From: SZUA-309 sp965215995
GTDB taxonomy: Bacteria > Pseudomonadota > Gammaproteobacteria > Pseudomonadales > Azotimanducaceae
Assembly (NCBI GenBank): GCA_965215995.1
Contig: OZ244128.1
Span: forward strand, 3,224,001 to 3,288,000
Length of the DNA: 64,000 bases
Direction of reading: 5' to 3'
Below the pieces are notes generated by a model. It was not told where the DNA came from, did no database searches, and saw nothing but the letters and a program-made list of their open reading frames with translations. The translations under genes were made by a program, and so were the position numbers. Shown piece after piece: positions 7,964 through 15,292 of this stretch. The stretch's first letter is position 1; every line of letters starts with the position of its first letter.

Positions 7964-9517
7964 ATGACTGACTCAACGATCCGCATGCCGAGGCGTGCAT
8001 TGCTTAGTGTTTCCGACAAAACGGGGATTGTGGAACTGGCCCGGGCACTCGATGGGCACGGCATCGCCTTGCTCTCCACGGGCGGCACTTTCAAGGCCAT
8101 TCAGGAAGCCGGTGTCCCCGTCACGGAAGTGTCTGCCCACACCGGTTTTCCGGAGATGATGGATGGCCGGGTGAAAACCCTGCACCCGAAGATTCACGGC
8201 GGCATTCTTGGCCGGCGTGGCCAGGACGAAGGTGTGATGGGGGAGCATGGCATAGAGCCGATCGACGCGGTGATTGTGAACCTCTATCCGTTCGCGGAAA
8301 CGGTTGCCCGGGAAGACTGCACCTTTGAACAGGCGATCGAGGAGATCGACATCGGCGGGCCGGCCATGGTCCGATCATCGGCTAAGAACCATAAAGATGT
8401 GCTGGTGGTCGTGGATCCAGATGATTACGAGACCGTGATCGCGGCGCTGTCTGATGGCGGGCTGGATTACGAGGCACGCAAGCGCTTCGCAGTGAAGGCG
8501 TTCCGTCATACGGCGCGCTATGACGCCATGATTTCCGCCTATTTAGGCGATGTGGGCGAGTTTCCCGAGAGCCTGACCTTGACCTTCGACAAGGCACAGG
8601 AAATGCGCTACGGAGAAAATCCGCATCAAGCCGCGGCTTTCTATCGGGAGAGCGGCAACCTGGACGGCACCATCGCCGGTCTGAATCAGCTGCAGGGAAA
8701 GGCGCTCTCGTACAACAACGTGGCGGACACAGATGCCGCGCTCGAGTGCGTGAAGGCGTTCGATGCGCCAGCCTGCGTGATCGTCAAACATGCGAATCCC
8801 TGCGGCGTTGCCGAAGCTGCCGACATCAACGCGGCGTACGAGCGCGCCTTCGCCAGTGATCCGACGTCTGCATTCGGCGGCATCATTGCTTTTAACAGGC
8901 CACTGGACGGTCCGACGCTGGACGGCATTCTGGAGCGTCAGTTCGTGGAAGTGGTGATTGCGCCCGAAGTGGACGAGGCCGCCATCGACGTAGCCCGGCG
9001 CAAGAAGAACGTGCGGCTATTGCGTTCCGGCCCTTTCGGTGGCCGCTCCCGCGGCCTGGAGCTGAAGCGCGTGGGCGGCGGCCTGCTGGTGCAGAGCGCC
9101 GACGAGCTCTGCTGGGGAGAATCCGGACTGGATGTGGTGACCGAACGGGCGCCCACGGAAGGCGAGCTCATTGATCTTGCCTTCGCCTGGAAGGTGGCCT
9201 GGTTCGTCAAATCCAACGCAATTGTCTATGCCAAGGACAGGCAGACCGTCGGCGTGGGCGCCGGTCAGATGGCTCGGGTAACCAGCGCCATCATCGCCGG
9301 GATCAAGGCTAAAGACGCGGAGCTGACGGTGTCAGGGTCGGTGATGGCGAGCGATGCCTTCTTCCCGTTTCGGGACAGTATTGACGCGGCCGCGGAAGCA
9401 GGCGTCACCGCCATCGTCCAGCCGGGGGGATCGATGCGGGATTCGGAAGTCATCGAGGCGGCTAACCAACATGACATCGCCATGGTGTTCACCGGGGTAC
9501 GTCATTTCAGACATTGA
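7964..9517 (+). CDS. purH: Bifunctional AICAR transformylase / IMP cyclohydrolase
   Basis: Catalyses the last two steps of de novo IMP synthesis. The N-terminal MGS-like IMP cyclohydrolase domain (LLSVSDKTGIVELARAL, STGGT) spans about residues 8-130. The AICAR transformylase domain follows, with RYGENPHQ, the catalytic Lys-His of VKHANPCG, and the C-terminal FRDSIDAAAEAGVTAIVQPGGS. I start at ATG 7964, giving 517 residues (a normal length); a frame open from 7892 would add 24 unconserved residues. It is followed by the second palindromic element and then purD. Confidence 0.96.
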   Translation: MTDSTIRMPRRALLSVSDKTGIVELARALDGHGIALLSTGGTFKAIQEAGVPVTEVSAHTGFPEMMDGRVKTLHPKIHGGILGRRGQDEGVMGEHGIEPIDAVIVNLYPFAETVAREDCTFEQAIEEIDIGGPAMVRSSAKNHKDVLVVVDPDDYETVIAALSDGGLDYEARKRFAVKAFRHTARYDAMISAYLGDVGEFPESLTLTFDKAQEMRYGENPHQAAAFYRESGNLDGTIAGLNQLQGKALSYNNVADTDAALECVKAFDAPACVIVKHANPCGVAEAADINAAYERAFASDPTSAFGGIIAFNRPLDGPTLDGILERQFVEVVIAPEVDEAAIDVARRKKNVRLLRSGPFGGRSRGLELKRVGGGLLVQSADELCWGESGLDVVTERAPTEGELIDLAFAWKVAWFVKSNAIVYAKDRQTVGVGAGQMARVTSAIIAGIKAKDAELTVSGSVMASDAFFPFRDSIDAAAEAGVTAIVQPGGSMRDSEVIEAANQHDIAMVFTGVRHFRH

Positions 9518-9529
9518 TTCAGGAGACTA

Positions 9530-9795
9530 GGGCCTGTTCACACTAACTATGGAATCGCGCAGGATGCCATTTTTTTCCCGAATCAAGGCGGAGTGAGCGT
9601 GGCGTAGCAACGCTACGTGAGCGATCGACAACGCGGAGTCGGGGAAAAATGGCCCCTGCCCGAAGGGTTGCGCCCAAAATCGTGCCCTGCGTTGTTGCTC
9701 GTCGCTTATTTACCGCAAGTAAACTTCGCTCCTCGCGCCTAGCAGGGCACGATTTTGGGCAGCAACGCGACTCCATAGTTAGTGTGAACAGGCCC
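9530..9795 (+). repeat. 266-bp TA-flanked palindromic element, copy 2
   Basis: Nearly identical to the element at 4255-4519 and in the same orientation. It differs by one extra T in the T-run and a few substitutions. TA is duplicated at 9528-9529 and 9796-9797 in a C-TA-G site. It lies between purH and purD, 10 bp beyond the purH stop. Unlike copies 1 and 3 it does not overlap a stop codon. Confidence 0.88.
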
Positions 9796-9864
9796 TAGTT
9801 GGCGCGTGCTGGGACCAGCACCGTGCAAACCAGGACAAGCCAATCTCACAAGGGGACTACAGGC

Positions 9865-11166
9865 ATGGCTGATTCGAAGGAACTAAACAGCGTACTGGTG
9901 GTAGGCAGTGGCGGGCGTGAGCATGCGCTTGCCTGGTGTGCTGCCCGATCTGATGCCGTGGGCCGGGTTTACGTGGCGCCGGGTAACGCTGGCACGGCAA
10001 CGGAAGCCGGTTGTGAGAACGTGGACATCGATGTGGGTGACTTTGAAGGGCTCGCAGCATTCGCCGCCGACAACGGGGTTTCGCTCACCATCATCGGGCC
10101 GGAAGCACCGCTGGTGGATGGTATCTGCGACTTTTTTGCCGAGCGAGGCCTGCGCTGTTTTGGACCGAGCGGCAAGGCGGCGCAGCTGGAAGGATCCAAG
10201 TCCTTCACCAAGGACTTCCTGGCCCGGCACGACATCCCCACAGCCGAGTATCAGACCTTCGAAGATCTCCCTGCAGCGCAGGTGTACCTGGCTGAGAAGG
10301 GCGCGCCGATCGTCATAAAGGCGGACGGCCTGGCGGCGGGTAAAGGTGTGGTCGTTGCGCAGACGGAAGCAGAGGCCAACGCGGCGCTCACGAGCATGTT
10401 GAGCGGTGGTGCCTTCGGTCAGGCTGGCGCGCGGGTGGTGATCGAGGAGTTCCTCGACGGGGAAGAAGCCAGCTTCATCTGCCTCTGCGATGGCGAGACG
10501 GCATTGCCGTTCGCGACCTCCCAGGATCACAAGGCCCGCGATGACGGGGACAAGGGGCCCAATACGGGCGGGATGGGGGCGTACTCTCCTGCCCCTGTGG
10601 TCACCTCTGAGGTGTACGACCGGATCATGGCGGAGGTGATCGGTCCGACCATCCGTGGCATGGCAGCAGATGGTGCCGCTTACACCGGCTTCCTCTACGC
10701 CGGTCTCATGATCATGGCAGATGGCACACCCAAGGTGATCGAGTTCAACTGTCGGTTCGGTGACCCGGAAGCACAGCCGGTGCTGATGCGGCTGAAATCA
10801 GATCTGGTCAGGCTCTGCAATCAGGCCATAGACGGGGAGCTCCTTGGTGCCACGCTCGATTGGGATTCCCGAGCCGCGCTGGGCGTGGTGATGGCCGCTG
10901 GCGGCTACCCTGAAAGCTACGACAAGGGTGATGCGATTTCCGGGCTCGAGGCGGCGACAGATGAGGCGGTAAAAGTCTTCCACGCAGGTACCCGTGTGGC
11001 GGACGGACAGGTCGTGACCAATGGTGGCCGGGTGCTCTGCGTGGTCGGGCTGGGTGATGACGTAGCGGAAGCTCAGGCCAAGGCTTATCAGGGAGTGGAC
11101 GCCATTGACTGGAAGAACCGCTATTTCCGTACCGACATCGGGTATCGGGCGATCGATCGTGGCTGA
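9865..11166 (+). CDS. purD: Phosphoribosylamine-glycine ligase (GAR synthetase)
   Basis: An ATP-grasp ligase for the second step of purine synthesis. The 433-residue form starts at ATG 9865, preceded by AAGGGG at 9850-9855; an upstream in-frame ATG (9799) lies at the edge of the palindromic element and has no such site. Visible are VVGSGGREHALAW (N-terminal), GPEAPLVDGI, the ATP-grasp IKADGLAAGKGVVVA, SQDHKARDDGDKGPNTGGMGAY (shortened match) and IEFNCRFGDPEAQ. The purH-purD pair matches Pseudomonas, but the element has moved them apart by about 350 bp, so purD may need its own promoter. Confidence 0.96.
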   Translation: MADSKELNSVLVVGSGGREHALAWCAARSDAVGRVYVAPGNAGTATEAGCENVDIDVGDFEGLAAFAADNGVSLTIIGPEAPLVDGICDFFAERGLRCFGPSGKAAQLEGSKSFTKDFLARHDIPTAEYQTFEDLPAAQVYLAEKGAPIVIKADGLAAGKGVVVAQTEAEANAALTSMLSGGAFGQAGARVVIEEFLDGEEASFICLCDGETALPFATSQDHKARDDGDKGPNTGGMGAYSPAPVVTSEVYDRIMAEVIGPTIRGMAADGAAYTGFLYAGLMIMADGTPKVIEFNCRFGDPEAQPVLMRLKSDLVRLCNQAIDGELLGATLDWDSRAALGVVMAAGGYPESYDKGDAISGLEAATDEAVKVFHAGTRVADGQVVTNGGRVLCVVGLGDDVAEAQAKAYQGVDAIDWKNRYFRTDIGYRAIDRG

Positions 11167-11259
11167 GCAGGTATCTGCGAGCTCGTGAGGGAGAATTCCT
11201 ACCCAGCGCCTGGTCAGTGACTGACGGCACAGGTTGCGACGTGCGTCTAAGCTTGGCGC

Positions 11260-12177
11260 ATGCGTGCCCACCCGAGCCTGCAGATCAGCCTGTTTGAGCC
11301 CTTCTGTGCACTCAGCCGCGTTGAGCTGGAGCTGGTTGCGAGACACACCCGGCGGATCCTGATTCCCAGTGGTCGCTGGCTGCTCCGGCCCGGGAGAGGA
11401 CTGAGCGGACACCACTTTCTTCTGAAGGGATCGGTGGCGACTGTTCAACCTACTCAGGTGATCACGTCCAACCAACCGGCAGCACGGAAGGCGCTTTATC
11501 CTGGAGCAACGGGACTGCGCACGCTCACGGATTGCGAATTCCTGCAGGTGCCCACATCCGTCTTCGAGCTCCTCGAGCCGCACCCTGAAAGTCCTCTCAT
11601 CGTGGTTGGGGAGTCGACGGACTGCTGGCAAAGCCGCTTTCTCGGCTCGGACCTCCTGACCACGCTGCGCCCGTCCACCTGGCAAAGGTTGCTGAGCTGT
11701 CTGCAGCCGAGGGTGCTGCCTCGAGGTGCCTGGGTCATTCGTGAGGGAGAGACGACGGCGGGGAGTTGCTACGTGCTGACTGCCGGAACAGCTCGCGTGA
11801 TGCGGACGGGTCGAATGCTTGCCCGCCTGGAACCAGGCGATCTGTTCGGTGAAGACGCGCTCATCACCCACGAACCGAGGAATGCATCGGTTCGGATGGA
11901 GGCAGATGGGCAGGTGATGTCTCTCTCGGCCGCGGACTTCAGGTCGTTTCTGGTTGGCGCGCTGCTGGACGGTGTTTATGCAAGCCCAAACGGCAGCGGT
12001 CATAACAAGCGAACGTTACTTCGCTTCGGCTCGAGTCGCGATCTGCGTGAGCGGATTGAGCGGCTGCCTCGAGAGCGTGAGTACCTGGTCAGCAGTGATC
12101 TGCCTGAGGTGCGGTCACTGGCCGTCTTTCTGATGCGCAAGCAGGGGTTGTCCGCCTGGGCAGCGCCCCAGGATTGA
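11260..12177 (+). CDS. Protein with two tandem cyclic-nucleotide-binding-like domains
   Basis: 305 residues. The first half (about 10-110) and second half (about 130-235) both read as cupin-type cNMP-binding folds. The second is better preserved: VLPRGAWVIREGETTAGSCY, then LEPGDLFGEDALI, matching the phosphate-binding cassette G-E-x-A pattern, followed by an R-N-A-S-V segment. The first copy lacks a clear cassette. No helix-turn-helix, kinase or membrane segment is evident; about 70 residues of charged, helical sequence follow, containing RERIERLPRERE. It occupies the place after purD where Pseudomonas has retS. Ligand and output are unknown; it could be a cAMP or c-di-GMP effector, or bind neither. 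Confidence 0.7.
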   Translation: MRAHPSLQISLFEPFCALSRVELELVARHTRRILIPSGRWLLRPGRGLSGHHFLLKGSVATVQPTQVITSNQPAARKALYPGATGLRTLTDCEFLQVPTSVFELLEPHPESPLIVVGESTDCWQSRFLGSDLLTTLRPSTWQRLLSCLQPRVLPRGAWVIREGETTAGSCYVLTAGTARVMRTGRMLARLEPGDLFGEDALITHEPRNASVRMEADGQVMSLSAADFRSFLVGALLDGVYASPNGSGHNKRTLLRFGSSRDLRERIERLPREREYLVSSDLPEVRSLAVFLMRKQGLSAWAAPQD

Positions 12178-12191
12178 CGCCGCGGATCCGA

Positions 12192-12243
12192 TTGTTTCTG
12201 TGCGAGTTCAACGTCCAACAGGACGCATTCATCACAGAAACAA
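12192..12243 (+). promoter_or_regulatory. Nested inverted repeat in the leader, ending just before the Shine-Dalgarno
   Basis: TTGTTTCTGTG (12192-12202) is exactly complementary to CACAGAAACAA (12233-12243). The 30-nt interval contains a second hairpin, ACGTCC-AACA-GGACG. The outer stem ends three bases before AAGGAGG (12246-12252), which is six bases from the ATG at 12259. It could terminate transcription from upstream, protect the mRNA end, bind a regulator as DNA, or gate translation. Confidence 0.6.
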
Positions 12244-12258
12244 CCAAGGAGGATTCCG

Positions 12259-13077
12259 ATGATGCGGATGATACTACCCCTGGGTGCTGCGCTTCTGAGC
12301 GCTGCCCATGCTCCGGCTCTCATCGCTGGTGACTACGAAGAGTTCGATGAGTTCGTTCCAATCGTGGAGATCAATTCCACGGATGGCGACATCGGCTTTC
12401 ATGTGTTGCTGGACGGCGAAGGCTGGCGCGTCGCGAAGATCTATGACTCTGACTGGGATCGCATGCTGCGTGTCCGCGGTACTGACGACCTGGAAGAGCA
12501 AGGCGTTACCGAGCTTTTCATCGAGAGTGCTGAGCCGCTCTGCTGGGACGATCCGGAAGCCGATCCGGATGAAGAAATCGTTACGCTGGAGGAGTTCGTT
12601 GAACGCTTCGAAGCGGGCACCTATCACGCGCGTGGTCTTACCCTGGAAGGCGACCGACTGAAGGCGTCGGCTGAACTCACCCACAACCTTCCCGCCGCTC
12701 CGGCCAACATCGAAGTGGAAGTGGAGATGGACGGAGACGACGTGGAAGTCGAGATCAGCTGGACCGTTGGCGATGATCTGGGTAACTGCGCCTATCCGGA
12801 CGGGCTGATTCCGGACCCTGGCAGTGTGCCCGTGCATCGCTGGGAGATCGTCATCGAGCCGAATGAGGATCAGATCCCGGAGGGGATGGCCCAGTCGGTG
12901 TTCATGGTCCAGTTGCCCGGCAATCTCGACGAGGACGACCTCGAAGTTGAAATCCCGGAGTCCTTTCTCGAGGCTTACCTCGAGGCTGGAGTGACGGAGT
13001 ACAAGTACGAGATCGGTGCTCGCGAGGAGAGCGGCAACCAGACCTTCACTGAAGGTGAGTTCGAGGTGGAGCTCTAG
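12259..13077 (+). CDS. Uncharacterised acidic exported protein
   Basis: 272 residues with a strong Shine-Dalgarno (AAGGAGG, spacing 6). A signal peptide (residues 1-23, LPLGAALLSAAHAPALIA-GD) directs it to the periplasm or outside. The mature part is unusually rich in Asp and Glu, has two Cys (PLCWDD and LGNCAYP), and reads as mostly beta strand (EVEVEMDGDDVEVEIS). I recognise no family. It is two bases upstream of the HEAT-like lipoprotein gene and heads a run of five same-strand genes that ends in a TonB-dependent receptor, so a role in envelope sensing or ligand capture is possible but inferred only from position. Confidence 0.7.
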   Translation: MMRMILPLGAALLSAAHAPALIAGDYEEFDEFVPIVEINSTDGDIGFHVLLDGEGWRVAKIYDSDWDRMLRVRGTDDLEEQGVTELFIESAEPLCWDDPEADPDEEIVTLEEFVERFEAGTYHARGLTLEGDRLKASAELTHNLPAAPANIEVEVEMDGDDVEVEISWTVGDDLGNCAYPDGLIPDPGSVPVHRWEIVIEPNEDQIPEGMAQSVFMVQLPGNLDEDDLEVEIPESFLEAYLEAGVTEYKYEIGAREESGNQTFTEGEFEVEL

Positions 13078-13079
13078 TA

Positions 13080-13676
13080 ATGTGTCGCAGGTTACCTGCT
13101 GCAGTCAGGCTGGCAACCATGGCGTTGCCGGTCTTTCTGCTGACCGGCTGCGGCGGTGACGGGGTCGATGTTCCCGACACGGCATCCGGGTATCCGGTTC
13201 AGGAAAACGCCAGTCCGCTGGTGAGCGTTGTGGAGGATGAACCTTCACGGCATGACGAGCAATTCCAGGAAGCGGTGCGGGACCTCGCCTTGGTTGATCC
13301 GGCGCAGGACGTTCGGCTCGACGTGGCCTCGGCGGAGTTTGGCCTGTTGTCCACGGAGCAACTCAACATCGCGCTGCTGGACGAAAACCCTGCAGTTCGC
13401 CAGACAGCCATTGATGCCCTGCTCGGTGAGTCGGAGTCCGTGGTCCTGGAACGCCTTGCGCTGCTCGAGCTCGCCATGACGGACCCGGATGAGTCGGTTC
13501 GTGAGTCGGTCGTGGCAGTGCTTGGCGGCTCGAATGATCCACGGGCCATTGCTCTGCTGCTGAAGGCCCGGGGTGATGAGAGCGCGGTTGTCCGGGAAGA
13601 AGCACGGGAGGCGCTGGCAGGTCTCCGGACGGTACCCGAACGCAAGGACCACAATTCTCCACAGAGCGGCGATTGA
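13080..13676 (+). CDS. HEAT-repeat-like lipoprotein
   Basis: 198 residues. A signal peptide ends in the lipobox L-T-G-C with Cys24 as the lipidation site (FLLTGCGGDG). Residues about 85-190 contain paired helices typical of HEAT/PBS-lyase repeats: NPAVRQTAIDALLG, DPDESVRESVVAVLGG, DESAVVREEAREALAG. This is a protein-interaction scaffold. Its start lies two bases after the stop of the acidic exported protein, and the ECF sigma gene follows by 51 bp. A periplasmic interaction platform for the FecR or receptor proteins is a reasonable guess from context; nothing in the sequence proves it. Confidence 0.75.
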   Translation: MCRRLPAAVRLATMALPVFLLTGCGGDGVDVPDTASGYPVQENASPLVSVVEDEPSRHDEQFQEAVRDLALVDPAQDVRLDVASAEFGLLSTEQLNIALLDENPAVRQTAIDALLGESESVVLERLALLELAMTDPDESVRESVVAVLGGSNDPRAIALLLKARGDESAVVREEAREALAGLRTVPERKDHNSPQSGD

Positions 13677-13727
13677 TTCTCACGAGGATCGGCGTCTAAT
13701 CGAGGACAGGGTTGTGCGAGGTGTCCA

Positions 13728-14309
13728 TTGCACAGGGAAGATCGTCTGCTTGCGGAGAAGGTGGCTGCCCGGGATCAGCAGGCAGCCACCACTTTTTTTG
13801 ACGGCTACTTTGCGCGGGTATACCGGTTTGTCGCTGCTCGTGTGTCGCGTGAAGACGCCTGCGAGGACATCGTGCAGGAAGTCATGATCAAGGCCGTGCG
13901 AAACATGCACACTTACCGAGGTGAAGCAGCGCTTTTTACCTGGTTGTGCCAGATCAGTCGGCACGAGATCAGTGACTACTATCGTCGACACGGCCGTAAG
14001 GAGGCACAATTGGTCAGCCTGGATGACGATCCGAATATTCGCGCCGCGCTGGAGAGCCTTGCGCTCGGGGAAGTGGCTGAATCGGATCGGCTGGCAGTAA
14101 CCCAGGTTGTGCAGCTCACTCTGGACTATCTGCCTGACAAGTATGCCAAAGCGCTGGAATGGAAGTACCTGGAAGGGCTGTCAGTGGAAGAGATTGCCGA
14201 CCGGTTCGGTGACGGGGTCGTGGCTGTGCAATCGCTCCTCGCACGGGCGAGAAAGGCCTTTCGAGCGGGATTCGCAGAAGTGCGCGGAGAACAGGAGCTG
14301 TTGAGATGA
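13728..14309 (+). CDS. ECF-type RNA polymerase sigma factor
   Basis: 193 residues with a TTG start at 13728. Region 2 is clear: FDGYFARVYRFVAARV, then DACEDIVQEVMIKA and TYRGEAALFTWLCQISRHEISDYYRR. Region 4 follows: LPDKYAKALEWKYLEGLSVEEIADRF, then VVAVQSLLARARKAFR. There is no region 1.1 or 3, as expected for the group 4 (ECF) class. The stop overlaps the FecR start (ATGA, 14306-14309), indicating coupled synthesis of sigma and its regulator. With FecR and a TonB-dependent receptor it forms a FecI-type cell-surface signalling cassette. The target promoters cannot be read from this window. Confidence 0.92.
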   Translation: MHREDRLLAEKVAARDQQAATTFFDGYFARVYRFVAARVSREDACEDIVQEVMIKAVRNMHTYRGEAALFTWLCQISRHEISDYYRRHGRKEAQLVSLDDDPNIRAALESLALGEVAESDRLAVTQVVQLTLDYLPDKYAKALEWKYLEGLSVEEIADRFGDGVVAVQSLLARARKAFRAGFAEVRGEQELLR

Positions 14310-15292
14310 CACGATCCTATTCTGAAGATTCTGAGGAAGACATCAGAACGTTACTGTCGGTTGCCGGTCCCCGGCGACAGCCACCCGCTGATGTGGAAGC
14401 CAGGGTCCGAGCCGCAACCATGGCCGTGGTTGAAACCTTACCTCCCCCGGAGTCCGAGGTGGCTTCCTGGTGGTCTCTGCCCAGACTCTCGGTGGCTGCC
14501 ATGCTGGTCATCGGCTTGTCGGCCGGGTTTTTTCTGATACCCCGGTCCGCAGTGCCCCCTGCCGGAGTCATCGCCTTCACCAGCGGCGCCTATACGGTGC
14601 GTGGCTCCGATTCGAGCGGAGATACGCTGACCGCGGGCGCCATCATTCGAACATCAGCCAGTGGGCGCATGCTCATTGATCTGGGTGAGCAGCGGAGCGT
14701 GCGCCTGGACAGGAATGCGAGTATGACCCTCCATGACAGCTCGGAGATCTGGTTGCATCGTGGCCGCATCTATGTGGATTCGAACGGCGGCAGCGGGGTC
14801 ACTGTGGTCACTGAAAATGCATCTATCGTGGACATCGGCACGCAGTTTGAGGTGTCGGTGGATGACGAGTCGCTCGTTGTTGCGACACGAGAAGGCACGG
14901 TTCGCATCGCCTTGGGTGTTGAAGAGTTTGTTTCGAAGGCCGAACCAGGCCAGGGCGAAACATTGAAAATTGATGGTTTGGAGCTGGTGAACAGAGCGTC
15001 AACACCGACGACGGGAAGCAGGTGGGCATGGACACAGCTTGCCAGGCCTCTGTTCGATGTGCAGGGACGTAGCCTCCGGGAATATCTGGAGTGGGCGGCC
15101 CGGGAAGAAGGGAAACGGCTGCGTTTTTCCACCCCGCTCGCAGCGCAACAAGCCGATCTGCGCACGTTGCATGCAACGGGTGAGGTCGATGCGGAGGCAG
15201 ATACAGTGAAGCGCGTTCTGGCCACTTCAGCGTTTGAGCTGGTGCCGGGGAAGGAGCATGAGATCATTGTGGCGCTCAGATCAGCGGGGTGA
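14306..15292 (+). CDS. FecR-type anti-sigma / signal-transducing membrane protein
   Basis: 328 residues. Residues 1-60 are the cytoplasmic sigma-binding part. One membrane helix spans about 61-79 (LSVAAMLVIGLSAGFFLIP). A periplasmic FecR domain follows (GAIIRTSASGRMLIDLGE, VDSNGGSGVTVVTENA, IVDIGTQFEVSVDD). The last 75 residues (DVQGRSLREYLEWAAREEG...) have the pattern of the STN-like FecR C-terminal domain that contacts the receptor. The start overlaps the sigma stop, and the 3' end overlaps or abuts the receptor start. By analogy with FecR, it passes a ligand signal from the outer-membrane receptor to the sigma factor. Confidence 0.9.
   Translation: MTRSYSEDSEEDIRTLLSVAGPRRQPPADVEARVRAATMAVVETLPPPESEVASWWSLPRLSVAAMLVIGLSAGFFLIPRSAVPPAGVIAFTSGAYTVRGSDSSGDTLTAGAIIRTSASGRMLIDLGEQRSVRLDRNASMTLHDSSEIWLHRGRIYVDSNGGSGVTVVTENASIVDIGTQFEVSVDDESLVVATREGTVRIALGVEEFVSKAEPGQGETLKIDGLELVNRASTPTTGSRWAWTQLARPLFDVQGRSLREYLEWAAREEGKRLRFSTPLAAQQADLRTLHATGEVDAEADTVKRVLATSAFELVPGKEHEIIVALRSAG

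Noticed and set aside
10798..12003. 401-codon minus-strand frame spanning purD and the cNMP protein
   Set aside because: It crosses two plus-strand genes, one of them certain, and its translation has no recognisable motif.
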